A stretch of 64,000 nucleotides of DNA, taken from NCBI RefSeq assembly GCF_001902145.1, contig NZ_MRST01000023.1:124001-188000 (forward strand), given 5' to 3'. The position numbers and the translations under genes were made by a program. Shown here one piece after another: positions 44,980 to 53,973 of the stretch; position 1 is the first letter of the stretch, and each line of letters begins with the position of its first letter. Source of the DNA: Pseudomonas fluorescens (GTDB taxonomy: Bacteria > Pseudomonadota > Gammaproteobacteria > Pseudomonadales > Pseudomonadaceae). The notes under the pieces were generated by a model. The model did no database searches. It saw only the letters and a list, made by a program, of their open reading frames with translations, and had not been told where the DNA came from.

Positions 44980-47900
44980 TTAAGCGGGAAGCTCATTTTT
45001 TTCAGGGAGTGGCGCAACCATTACGCTTGCTCGGGCAGGAGCCGATTGGTCGATCTTGAATGGCTCACTTACATCGTTGGTAGCGCGTATTTTGAAGCGC
45101 TTGGTCAGTGTCACCTCGATACCGGGGACCGGGTCGATATCCCGTTCTGTATCCTGTATATGACCGGTGCTGATTGCGTGGACCTCAGTCACCTCGCTCG
45201 TTGGGTCGTAGACGATGGTATAAGAGGGATCGTCTACTTTTAGTCTGAAACCTTCTTTGAGCTCCGTGTCCTCGAGTGACATAAATCCCGCCGAAACTTC
45301 GGCCATCGCTCCCTGGTGAGCGACCTCGGAAATGCGCGCCCTGAGATCTGGATCGGGGATCAGAGTTTCGAACTGAGTGATTCTTGCCCTGCGCATATCG
45401 TCATCAGTGGCCCCGCCTTGATTCAACTCCACCCTTTGCGGTGCACCGCCTGTTTTTACCTCCACACGGTATGTAGCGCGATTGATGTCTTTGACGAACG
45501 GGCTTGAATATTGACTTGTGCCGTAATCTTCCGGGCCTGCTCTTTCTGTTTCGCTAACAGCGAAGTTATTGTCGGGAACGTTCCAGGAAACCTCCAACTT
45601 TGTCTGGTCGATACCGTTGGTATTAACGTTTCGAATGGAAAAGTCGTATTTCTGGCGCCCACTATTTTTTAACAGCTCATCGAATCGCTCTGCCCCAGGT
45701 AATTTCTCGCCCTCGAGACCAACGAAGTTGTCCGAAATCTTAGGCGAGATTTTCAGTTCTGTATTGGCGGGTGGGGGGGAGGAAACTGAGCGGTTCCACG
45801 GCCATTTTACCCCGCCATCGCCCGGTGCGCGGGTCCACTCTCCATCACGTCCAGGTGTGATGACCATCATTGTCGCGCCGGTATCGGGATCGACGACTTT
45901 GGCAAACGTATCACCGGTTCGGTAGCGATTTGATATTTCAAATACCTTGCTCGTCCCAGTCTCGTCGGTCATGCGCACGAATTGGAACATTTGTCCCTCG
46001 CTATCGGTCACTCGATAGACCCCCAGGGCGTCGCGGCTCGCGAGCTCGATGAATTTTTCACCCTGTGGGACGGCATATTGCGAAATCGGTATGAGTGAAC
46101 GGGATCTGGAAACGGGGGCGCTTGCGGGGTTGATAACCGCCTGTGTGCCAGTGGATGTTCCAGGTTGCGGTTCGCGAGTGTTTACTTCGTGGGGCGCTTG
46201 CGGCTCAAGGCGCGGGAGCTCTTTTTCTGCGGGCAGTGCAAAAGGGTCTTCCGGCACAGCGCTGGCACCGTAGGAGAACACTGTATTGAGTAAGCCATCG
46301 AACGCTTTGGAGGCTCCCTCATCCCGTTCTGTCACGGTGTCGCCAGACGAGGTTTTTTCTGCCCCTAGCGCCACCTCGGTCAACCCGGCAACCACCGCTG
46401 CGGCGGCTACGGGCGCGGCAATGGGCGCGAGTTTGGCCAGCAAGCCGGCGGCGACGGTGACGTCGTTCAGCCAGGTATCGCGAGTCACCTCGCTGTTGGA
46501 CTTGATGACCACATCGGCGTCACTGTTCATCCGCTCCTTGGCGGCCGTCGTCAATGTGGAGAAAACGTCGTCTTTAATGGCGGCGTGGCTGCGGTCAATC
46601 GCTGATCCCTTCAACTCACCACTGGCCATTTTTGCCAAGACGGTGTCCAGGCCATCCTTTTTTTCGCCCACATGGGTGAACCACAGCATGGGCATCAGTA
46701 CTTTTGCCGCGCGTTCAACAAAGCTCTTGGTCTGGTCCTGGCGGTAGATCATCGGGAAGTGAGCCGCCAGTGCTTCGCGTTTTGCAGGGTCCTTGGCTTG
46801 CTCGATCAGCCACTGGTCCAGCTTTTCAATAGAATCAAAACGCAAAAATGCGGGTTCGGCGCCCGGGATATACAGCACTTGCCGGCCACCGTCCGCAGCG
46901 CTGAATCGCACGATATCGCTGGACGTAACCCCGTGGAGGCTCAGGGCATGCGCTTGAACGTTGCCGTTTGCCGGCGCCTTGGCCTGGAGTTGTTTGACGG
47001 TGATCGGGGCGTTTTCATCGAGCGTAAGGTTGGACACAGCACCCATCACCAAGCGGTAGTCGTCACGGGTGAACTGGTGCTCGGGCGCTTGCAAGGAACG
47101 TTCAAGGGGGGAGCTGCCCTCGGCGCCTTTCAATTGCTTGCGGGCCTGGAAGATGAATTCACCTTTGATCGTCGTCTCATACTCGTCGTTATGCGTGCTC
47201 CAGAAGTGGTCGATCTTCTGGGTCATTTGGGTCTGAAAGTCGGTTTTCCAGCTTTCATGCATCACTTGGGAGGGCTTGAGGTCGATTTGATTATGCTTGC
47301 CGTAGCCGCCTTTTTCGCTTTGGCCAGCAGGCTGGGTATACAAACCCGCTTCGAGGTCCAGGTTGCCAGGCACCCAGTCGTGCTCGGAGAAGTTTTTCAG
47401 CAGGGCGTCGGGCAAGCGCAGCGAAGACCAGGGTTCTTGAAAGGTGTGTTCCCAGCCGGTCGCTGTATCTGCGCTTTCGCCACCTTTGAAACGGTTCAAG
47501 TACACGGTGTCGGAGTCGATAGGTTTGCCCGTGAGTTTGAGCAGCAGGTCATCCGCCCACTTTTTGGCCTCTGCCCGCGTATTGGGCAGGTTGTCGGCGA
47601 CGTCCACTGCCAGGCGCTTGTAAGCCAAGGCTTGTGGTGCGGTGCTGTAGTAGTTGGCGGCGTTGTGTTTTTGCACTTGCAGGGCGTGTGCCGAGCGGCT
47701 GCTGGCAGGGCGTAGGCGGTCATCGGCGGGGATAGGGTCGAAGGTGTCTTTGTGTTCCAGGTGCCTTATTTGTGCGCGGGCCTGGGACAGTGTTTTCGGC
47801 AGGGAAATACCTTCAAAGTTGGCCACCACCTTTGCGCTGACCCGTATGGCGTCTTTACCCAGCCTCACACGCAAATCACCGTTATTGCCAGGGGCGATAA

Positions 47901-48333
47901 CTTTTGCGGCGTCCAGCAATGGTCCTGAAATTTGCCCCCAGCCTGATGTATCCGAGAGATGGAAGGTTTTCGTTTTTCCCTCGACCTCGGCGGACAAGGT
48001 ACCTGTAGACGGGTTGATTGAAAGCAAGGTGTCCGGGGTGAAGTGTTGTTCGCGCAGCCAGCCTTGTACCACGGCGTTTTCCAAATGCATGCGATACAGC
48101 CCAAGCCACTGGCCCAGAGTGCTTTGGGGCGGCACGGTTATAAGCCCGGCATTGCCGTGCAACACCTTACGTTGTGCGGCCTCGAGGTAGGCCTTGAGCA
48201 GTGCTGTTTCGTCGGGTTGGGCGGCTTTTGCAGTGGGCGGTGTCGGTGTCGCCTGCGCTTGAACGGTCGACGTCGGATTGGCGACTACGGGTGGCAGCGA
48301 AAACCTGTGGGTTGGGTTGAGTGATAGGGACAT
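44980..48333 (-). CDS. Large DUF6543 (dermonecrotic toxin domain) protein
   Basis: A 1117-residue protein. After a Pro/Thr/Ala-rich N-terminus, the DUF6543 region spans about 200-560, with its typical VLYIPGAEPAFLRFDSIEKL (about 480-500) and DPAKREALAAHFP. A hydrophobic helical segment follows at about 625-655 (LLAKLAPIAAPVAAAAVVAG), then linker sequence and a beta-rich C-terminal third with no motif I recognise. No Sec signal. Pseudomonads encode many such proteins, thought to be secreted effectors. I prefer ATG 48333 (GAGAG 8 bp upstream); ATG 48348 or GTG 48369 are possible. Not present between dppA1 and roxS in PAO1 as I remember it. Confidence 0.8.
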   Translation of the reverse strand: MSLSLNPTHRFSLPPVVANPTSTVQAQATPTPPTAKAAQPDETALLKAYLEAAQRKVLHGNAGLITVPPQSTLGQWLGLYRMHLENAVVQGWLREQHFTPDTLLSINPSTGTLSAEVEGKTKTFHLSDTSGWGQISGPLLDAAKVIAPGNNGDLRVRLGKDAIRVSAKVVANFEGISLPKTLSQARAQIRHLEHKDTFDPIPADDRLRPASSRSAHALQVQKHNAANYYSTAPQALAYKRLAVDVADNLPNTRAEAKKWADDLLLKLTGKPIDSDTVYLNRFKGGESADTATGWEHTFQEPWSSLRLPDALLKNFSEHDWVPGNLDLEAGLYTQPAGQSEKGGYGKHNQIDLKPSQVMHESWKTDFQTQMTQKIDHFWSTHNDEYETTIKGEFIFQARKQLKGAEGSSPLERSLQAPEHQFTRDDYRLVMGAVSNLTLDENAPITVKQLQAKAPANGNVQAHALSLHGVTSSDIVRFSAADGGRQVLYIPGAEPAFLRFDSIEKLDQWLIEQAKDPAKREALAAHFPMIYRQDQTKSFVERAAKVLMPMLWFTHVGEKKDGLDTVLAKMASGELKGSAIDRSHAAIKDDVFSTLTTAAKERMNSDADVVIKSNSEVTRDTWLNDVTVAAGLLAKLAPIAAPVAAAAVVAGLTEVALGAEKTSSGDTVTERDEGASKAFDGLLNTVFSYGASAVPEDPFALPAEKELPRLEPQAPHEVNTREPQPGTSTGTQAVINPASAPVSRSRSLIPISQYAVPQGEKFIELASRDALGVYRVTDSEGQMFQFVRMTDETGTSKVFEISNRYRTGDTFAKVVDPDTGATMMVITPGRDGEWTRAPGDGGVKWPWNRSVSSPPPANTELKISPKISDNFVGLEGEKLPGAERFDELLKNSGRQKYDFSIRNVNTNGIDQTKLEVSWNVPDNNFAVSETERAGPEDYGTSQYSSPFVKDINRATYRVEVKTGGAPQRVELNQGGATDDDMRRARITQFETLIPDPDLRARISEVAHQGAMAEVSAGFMSLEDTELKEGFRLKVDDPSYTIVYDPTSEVTEVHAISTGHIQDTERDIDPVPGIEVTLTKRFKIRATNDVSEPFKIDQSAPARASVMVAPLPEKNELPA

Positions 48334-48464
48334 GAATTCGGCTCTCATTGTATGGATAAATGCCAGCACAGCCCTCCCTGGTAGCTATGGCAGTAATGAG
48401 TCGTAAACGCCGGGCACTTGATTCCTACGAGATGTGCTGCTGGATATGACGTGGCACCCACGCG

Positions 48465-48498
48465 CAAAAAAAAGGCGCAAGCCCCGTGGGGTTGCGCC
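48465..48498 (-). terminator. Rho-independent terminator after the SIMPL gene
   Basis: On the minus strand GGCGCAACCCC...GGGGCTTGCGCC followed by eight Ts, 20 bp beyond the stop. Confidence 0.88.
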
Positions 48499-48517
48499 GT
48501 TGCCCTGTCGAAAAAAG

Positions 48518-49231
48518 CTACTGTAAAACTTCGATCACGCCGTCGGCGCTCATGTTGACCTGGCTGGTGCCGGCTTCCACTTCAGGCGTCGGTGCTGAAT
48601 CGGTCATGGCAGCTTTCATCATCATGCCGCCATTGCGGGCGTAGGGCATCGGGTAGCCATTGGTGTTGAAGTTCAGGTTGACGATCTTGTAGCCCTTGCC
48701 ACCGAGTGCATCGGTAGCCAGTTGCGCGCGCGCCTTGAACGCGGCCACCGCGTCTTTGAGCAGCGCATCTTCGCTGGCCTTGCGGGTGGCGTCGGCGATG
48801 GCGAAGTCCATGCTGTCCATTTTCAGGGTGTTCAACAGCTCGCCGGTGAGTTTGGAAAGGGCCGGGAAGTCCGCGCTTTCCAGGCGCAGTTCGGCGCGTT
48901 CACGCCAGCCAGTGATCTTCTGGTTCTTGCTGTCGTAGATCGGGTAGCTGTTGCGGCTGCCTTGGCGCAAGGTCACGCCTTTGACTTCGCGGGCCTGGCC
49001 CAGGGCCTGGTTCAGGGTGGTGGTGATTTCGGCGGCGAGCTTGGCCGGGTCGGCATTTTGCGATTCGGTGTAAAGGGTGACGATCATCTTGTCGCGGGCC
49101 ACTTCCTGGCTGGCTTCGGCGCGCAGGGAGATCTGGTTGTAATGCAATGCATCGGCGGCCATGGCCGGCAGGCTGACCATTGCGCTGGCGCCGAGGGTGA
49201 TGATGGCTGCGCTGCGAGTGAAACGAGACAT
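48518..49231 (-). CDS. SIMPL-domain (DUF541) periplasmic protein
   Basis: A 237-residue protein: signal peptide of about 25 residues (ending LPAMAADA), then the SIMPL fold with ISLRAEASQEVARDKMIVTL, LNQALGQAREVKGVTLRQGS and an ending VNMSADGVIEVLQ. The family forms periplasmic or outer-membrane-associated oligomers of unclear function, linked to oxidative stress in E. coli YggE. ATG 49231 follows GGAGCTT. A short protein in this position next to dppA1/roxS exists in PAO1, so this gene is probably core and the two large genes around it are insertions. Confidence 0.88.
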   Translation of the reverse strand: MSRFTRSAAIITLGASAMVSLPAMAADALHYNQISLRAEASQEVARDKMIVTLYTESQNADPAKLAAEITTTLNQALGQAREVKGVTLRQGSRNSYPIYDSKNQKITGWRERAELRLESADFPALSKLTGELLNTLKMDSMDFAIADATRKASEDALLKDAVAAFKARAQLATDALGGKGYKIVNLNFNTNGYPMPYARNGGMMMKAAMTDSAPTPEVEAGTSQVNMSADGVIEVLQ

Positions 49232-49398
49232 GGAAGCTCCTTGGGAGAGTCGTGTTGGAATAGATGTGTTCGGTATGACTGTAGACGTAAGGGTGGGGTT
49301 CGTCGGGTTTACAAAGTACGCACAAATCTCACCTGTTTTTCTGCACGGACTCTTATTCCCAGCGGCTCAGTGCCGCCATGTTTCTGGCCCTGCTTTTT

Positions 49399-51840
49399 CT
49401 ACAAGTTGGTGCTGGGAGTGAAAGTCACGGGTTTATAGCTGAATCGCCACCATTTGAACGGGTTCTGGAAAACCGAATAAGGGTTGGTTTTTTCAGGCTT
49501 GAACTCCTTGTCCATAGTGTCATCGTTTGTAACGTTATGGTCCGCCGCCACTGGGTTTTCGCCGCTGTTGTACACCGCTTCTGGCTCGCCCAGGATATGT
49601 TCGGCGGAGTACCTGGCCGTGACCTCTCCCGTGTAGCCTTTTACAGGGCGTTCAGTGAGCCGCTGGAACTGCGCGGCGAAGGAGTTCTCGCCCAGCTTTC
49701 CGGAGTAGCAGCTCAGAATTCGGATATTGTCGTAGTGAGTCGGGAAGATGCCGTTGCGCTTGAGCGTATCGAGCAGCCCTTGTGGCGTATGTCTTCGGCC
49801 TTTGTAATAGACATGCGTGCCATCGCCGTGGGCAATGATGTTAAGGCGATGTTGAGTGCCTCTTTTGTTCATGTCGGCAAAGGTATAAAGGTTGTCTTCG
49901 ACCTTGTTCAGGTTGTCCTTGGTGCCTGTGAGCGTTATGAGTTCGCCGTCTTCCGAAAGTGTCTCGGTGACGGGCGCCGGCTCCGTTGAAACGGGAGCCT
50001 GGGACGTGAAATCGTTGTCGATGTCCAGGTTGATGGGGTTTTTCTCGAACGCTTCATCGCTCGCAGTCGTCTCGACGGGCCGCGCCATGCTGCTCATTGC
50101 ACCTTCCTCAGTCACCGCGCGGGCTTGGGAAAACGTGCGCGTGGCTACAGGCTGGACCGCATTGAGCACGCCGAAAATCAAGTGCTCGACACCGCCGGGC
50201 CTGTCTTTTGCCAAGTCGTCGGCGCCAATCCCGGCTTCGACAATCCCTGAGGCGATAAACAGCGCGTCCATCGCCAGTGCAACTTCAGGAATGGCGATGG
50301 CCAGTGGGGCGAACAGTGTAGCGACCATGGCGGCTTTGCTGAGCCCGGACAGGATATTGACCTTGGTGACGTCTAAGTCGGTGGTGATCTGTGCCCTGGC
50401 GTCTGCATAAGAACGCAGGCGCTGGCGCTCGCCGATTTGGTGAAAGACATCGGCGTTAGTATCAATGCTGCGTTCGGGGTCAGGTCGCCCGGTGGCGTTG
50501 AAGGACTGTATTGCCATGGTCGGCGAAGGGTCCCATTTGTAGCGGTGACCGGGCTTGGGCCAACTGCCCAGGCCCTCCAATGCTTCACGTACACCTGCAT
50601 GCCATACGCTGCCTTTTAGGTCGTCAAATTTGAAGTGGCCTTCCAGTGCCGTGCGTTTTACAGGATCGGCGGCCTGCTGCGCGAACCACTGCTTCATCTG
50701 CTCGACGCTGTCAAAGCCGTGGATGGGCGATGAGTTGCCGGGAATGACCAGTAACGTCCGGTTGATCGGTTTACCGTCTGCACTCCTGCGCGTGGTTTTT
50801 TCGGTGATGACCATCAGGTCGGTGGATTCATAACGACCCATTTTCAGCAGTCCCACTTCCAGGCCCTGATCCGGTAGCGTCGGGCGTATAAGGTCAGTGA
50901 GCAAGGTGTCGGCCCATGCCTGGGTATTGGAGGGCAGCCCTGCTGCGCGCATCACCAGCTGTTTGTCTGCAAGCGTGAGACTGCCTTCCTGGTGCTGTGA
51001 ATGTGCCGCCTTGACCAGCGCCGCCTTGGCCACAATGGGGTATTTGCGGTCGTGGCTGTCCCAGAACGTATTGAGGAACTCTGTGTATGGGCGATGGAAA
51101 TCAGTGTCCCAAATCTGCGCCTTGAACGCTTCCGGCGACACGCTCAGTTGGGTTGAGGCGTCGTAGACCTGAGGTGTGCCCGGCGCGGAGGCCTTATAGA
51201 TGCCTTGATACGTGTGAGTAATGTGTGCCGATTCCCGCCCGGGATTGATCCGATCGCCGACATCGAGCACGCCCGGCACGACATGAGGCAGATTCGCGAC
51301 CAGCTTGACCTGCGGGCCGCCGGTGTAATGAGGCACCAGTGCACCTCTTCCTTTGGGTGTTTCCTGGGCATTTTTTACCATTGCTTGCGTCAGGGTAATC
51401 TCCTTGACGAGTTTGGCCGGGTACGGCGGCTTGTCCGTGGTGTTGTAGTCGAATGTGGTCAAGTAGGTTTTGTCGGGGTCGATGTCCAGGTTCCATTTGT
51501 CCTTGAAGAGCCGCTTGACTATCTGCGCGGCATCCTGTGTTACCGACTTGAAGTCACTGGTCAGTGTTTCGGTATAGGTCGTACTGTCGATATTGATTCC
51601 TATATCGACGGGCACGATGGTCTTATCAAGATTGCCCACTGTTTTGCCGGGATCAGGGTTTACGCTGACCCGTTCGTAGCCATCACCGCCGCTGTTGGAG
51701 GGGGCTCGCCTGACGTTTTCCACGAGGAACTGATCTTCGGCCGGGCTCTGATCGAGCGCGCGCCGCTGGCGGTTCAGGACCGTACCTGGGGAGTGGGGGG
51801 CATAAGAAGGTTGGGAGAGAAGTGCGCTATTCACGTGCAT
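49399..51840 (-). CDS. DUF6543 protein with a clan CD peptidase-like C-terminal domain
   Basis: An 813-residue toxin-like protein. The DUF6543 region covers about 90-430 (RTLLVIPGNSSPIHGFDSVE at about 360; DPVKRTALEGHFKFDDLK). A hydrophobic helical stretch lies at about 497-540 (LSGLSKAAMVATLFAPLAIA, then EVALAMDALFIASGIVEAG). The C-terminal domain reads RLNIIAHGDGTHVYYKGRRH with His671, then IRILSCYSGKLGENSFAAQF with Cys711: a His-Gly/Ser-Cys arrangement resembling clan CD cysteine peptidases such as the RTX-toxin autoprocessing (C80) domain. No Sec signal. ATG 51840 has an AGGA site. Peptidase activity is an inference from these motifs. Confidence 0.78.
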   Translation of the reverse strand: MHVNSALLSQPSYAPHSPGTVLNRQRRALDQSPAEDQFLVENVRRAPSNSGGDGYERVSVNPDPGKTVGNLDKTIVPVDIGINIDSTTYTETLTSDFKSVTQDAAQIVKRLFKDKWNLDIDPDKTYLTTFDYNTTDKPPYPAKLVKEITLTQAMVKNAQETPKGRGALVPHYTGGPQVKLVANLPHVVPGVLDVGDRINPGRESAHITHTYQGIYKASAPGTPQVYDASTQLSVSPEAFKAQIWDTDFHRPYTEFLNTFWDSHDRKYPIVAKAALVKAAHSQHQEGSLTLADKQLVMRAAGLPSNTQAWADTLLTDLIRPTLPDQGLEVGLLKMGRYESTDLMVITEKTTRRSADGKPINRTLLVIPGNSSPIHGFDSVEQMKQWFAQQAADPVKRTALEGHFKFDDLKGSVWHAGVREALEGLGSWPKPGHRYKWDPSPTMAIQSFNATGRPDPERSIDTNADVFHQIGERQRLRSYADARAQITTDLDVTKVNILSGLSKAAMVATLFAPLAIAIPEVALAMDALFIASGIVEAGIGADDLAKDRPGGVEHLIFGVLNAVQPVATRTFSQARAVTEEGAMSSMARPVETTASDEAFEKNPINLDIDNDFTSQAPVSTEPAPVTETLSEDGELITLTGTKDNLNKVEDNLYTFADMNKRGTQHRLNIIAHGDGTHVYYKGRRHTPQGLLDTLKRNGIFPTHYDNIRILSCYSGKLGENSFAAQFQRLTERPVKGYTGEVTARYSAEHILGEPEAVYNSGENPVAADHNVTNDDTMDKEFKPEKTNPYSVFQNPFKWWRFSYKPVTFTPSTNL

Positions 51841-52057
51841 GAGCGGATTCCTGGGAAATGGAGCATGACGGTACCCGGCGGAGTGGGTGCTATTTGCCTG
51901 GGTGGTTAGCCGCTCGCCTCAGTTCCTGTAGGCAATGTGCCAAATCGTGTGCACAGGAACGTTCCGGCGCTGTGGCGGTTTGCCGCACAAGCCCTGTCAT
52001 CCTTGAGTCTTGGTTATACTCCGTGCGATATACCAGCAGCGCTCACCGGGAGAGCTC

Positions 52058-53320
52058 ATGCTCGCCGCCGTAAAACTGACTTCCGCCACCCGCCAGAACC
52101 TCTGGCGCCTGACGTTCATTCGCACCCTGGTACTGGCCGCACAGGCCGGTTCCGTAGGGCTTGCCTATTGGTTCGACCTACTGCCGCTGCCGTGGCTGCA
52201 ACTGGGCGTGACCCTGGCGTTTTCCACCGTGTTGTGCGTGTTCACTGCCATCCGACTGCGCACCACGTGGCCTGTGACCGAGTTGGAATATGCGCTTCAG
52301 CTAGCGTGCGACCTGTTTATCCACAGCGTGTTGTTGTACTTCTCCGGTGGTTCTACCAACCCCTTCGTTTCGTATTACCTGGTGCCATTGACCATTGCCG
52401 CCGTCACGTTGCCATGGCGCTACTCGGTGGTACTGTCGGGCATCGCCCTGACGCTCTATACCTTATTGCTGGCGCAGTTCTATCCGTTACAAACCTTCCC
52501 TATCGCGCGGGAAAACCTGCAGATCTACGGGATGTGGTTGAGTTTTGCCCTGTCCGCCGCTGTCATTACCTTCTTCGCCGCACGCATGGCCGAAGAACTG
52601 CGCCGCCAGGAAGAGTTGCGCGCCATTCGCCGTGAAGAGGGCCTGCGCGACCAGCAACTGCTGGCGGTCGCCACCCAGGCCGCCGGTGCCGCCCATGAGT
52701 TGGGCACGCCGCTGGCGACCATGAGCGTACTGCTCAAGGAAATGACCCAGGACCATCACGACCCGGCCCTGCAGGATGATTTGAGCGTGCTGCAGGAACA
52801 GGTCAAGCAGTGCAAGCTGACCTTGCAGCAACTGGTGCGCGCCGCCGAAGCCAATCGCCGTCTGGCGGTCGAAATGCAAGACGTCACCCAGTGGCTCGAT
52901 GAGGCGCTGAACCGCTGGCACCTGATGCGTCCCGAAGCCAGTTACCGTTTCAACCTGCTGGGCCAAGGCAGCGTACCGCGCATGGCGCCACCGCCGGACC
53001 TGACCCAGGCGCTGCTCAACTTGCTGAACAATGCAGCCGACGCTTGCCCTGAAGGGCTTGGCGTACAGTTGGACTGGGATGCGGAAAACGTCACCATCAG
53101 CATTCGTGACCACGGCGCGGGCGTGCCGCTGGCCATTGCCGAACAGATCGGCAAACCCTTCTTTACCACCAAGGGCAAAGGCTTCGGCCTGGGCCTGTTT
53201 TTGAGCAAGGCCAGCGTGACCCGCGCGGGCGGCTCAGTGAAGCTCTATAGTCATGAGGAAGGTGGCACGCTCACCGAGCTGCGCCTGCCCCGTGTCGCAC
53301 GAGGAGATATCGATGAGTGA
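52058..53320 (+). CDS. roxS: RoxS, redox-responsive sensor histidine kinase (RegB/PrrB type)
   Basis: A 420-residue membrane kinase. About six helices occupy residues 20-185, including the RegB-type ubiquinone-site-like FSGGSTNPFVSYYLVPLTIA. The H-box QAAGAAHELGTPLATMSVLL has the phospho-His at 213; the ATPase has LLNLLNNAADA, IRDHGAGVP and GKGFGLGLFLSK. It controls terminal oxidases and redox functions in pseudomonads. ATG 52058 (GGGAGAG site) is preferred to the upstream GTG. Its stop overlaps roxR. It is divergent from the toxin-like gene across 217 bp. Confidence 0.93.
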   Translation: MLAAVKLTSATRQNLWRLTFIRTLVLAAQAGSVGLAYWFDLLPLPWLQLGVTLAFSTVLCVFTAIRLRTTWPVTELEYALQLACDLFIHSVLLYFSGGSTNPFVSYYLVPLTIAAVTLPWRYSVVLSGIALTLYTLLLAQFYPLQTFPIARENLQIYGMWLSFALSAAVITFFAARMAEELRRQEELRAIRREEGLRDQQLLAVATQAAGAAHELGTPLATMSVLLKEMTQDHHDPALQDDLSVLQEQVKQCKLTLQQLVRAAEANRRLAVEMQDVTQWLDEALNRWHLMRPEASYRFNLLGQGSVPRMAPPPDLTQALLNLLNNAADACPEGLGVQLDWDAENVTISIRDHGAGVPLAIAEQIGKPFFTTKGKGFGLGLFLSKASVTRAGGSVKLYSHEEGGTLTELRLPRVARGDIDE

Positions 53321-53873
53321 CGAGATCCAAGTCGAAGGCGAAGAACTGCCGCACCTGTTGCTGGTAGATGACGACGCGACCTTTACCCGCGTGATGGCCC
53401 GCGCCATGAGCCGGCGCGGTTTTCGCGTCAGCACCGCGGGTTCTGCCGAAGAGGGCCTGACCATCGCCCAGGCCGACCTGCCGGACTACGCCGCCCTCGA
53501 CCTTAAAATGGACGGCGACTCGGGCCTGGTGCTGCTGCCCAAGCTGCTGGAACTCGACCCGGAAATGCGCGTGGTGATCCTCACCGGTTACTCCAGCATC
53601 GCCACCGCCGTCGAGGCGATCAAGCGCGGCGCCTGCAATTACCTGTGCAAACCAGCCGATGCCGACGACGTGCTGGCCGCCTTGCTGTCCGAGCATGCCG
53701 ACCTCGACACCCTGGTGCCGGAAAACCCGATGTCGGTGGACCGCTTGCAGTGGGAACACATCCAGCGTGTGTTGACCGAACACGAAGGCAATATCTCCGC
53801 CACCGCCCGCGCCCTGGGCATGCACCGCCGCACGCTGCAACGCAAGTTGCAGAAGCGCCCGGTACGACGCTGA
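53313..53873 (+). CDS. roxR: RoxR, response regulator (RegA/PrrA type)
   Basis: A 186-residue regulator. The receiver domain has the acidic pocket LLLVDDDATF and the phospho-acceptor Asp63 in ALDLKMDG, with the conserved Thr and Lys (ILTGYSS, YLCKPAD). A Fis-type HTH ends the protein (HEGNISATARALGMHRRTLQ). The ATG lies 8 bp inside the end of roxS, so the pair is translationally coupled. It is the cognate partner of RoxS. Confidence 0.94.
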   Translation: MSDEIQVEGEELPHLLLVDDDATFTRVMARAMSRRGFRVSTAGSAEEGLTIAQADLPDYAALDLKMDGDSGLVLLPKLLELDPEMRVVILTGYSSIATAVEAIKRGACNYLCKPADADDVLAALLSEHADLDTLVPENPMSVDRLQWEHIQRVLTEHEGNISATARALGMHRRTLQRKLQKRPVRR

Positions 53874-53913
53874 ACGGCGACTGAACAACCCGCTTCAGGC
53901 TGCACGGACGCAC

Positions 53914-53937
53914 GAACCGATCCCCTATGATCGGTTC
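53914..53937. terminator. Hairpin after roxR
   Basis: GAACCGATC-CCCTAT-GATCGGTTC, perfect 9-bp stem 40 bp after roxR. A T run follows only 12 bp later, so termination is possible but not certain. Confidence 0.45.
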
Positions 53938-53973
53938 AAACGCCTGTCATTTTTTTCCTACCGAGCCTGAACG

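Noticed and set aside
48334..48369. Longer start for the 1117-residue DUF6543 protein
   Set aside because: GTG 48369 is only 2 bp from its GGAGGG and ATG 48348 has no site; ATG 48333 is the better, though not certain, choice.
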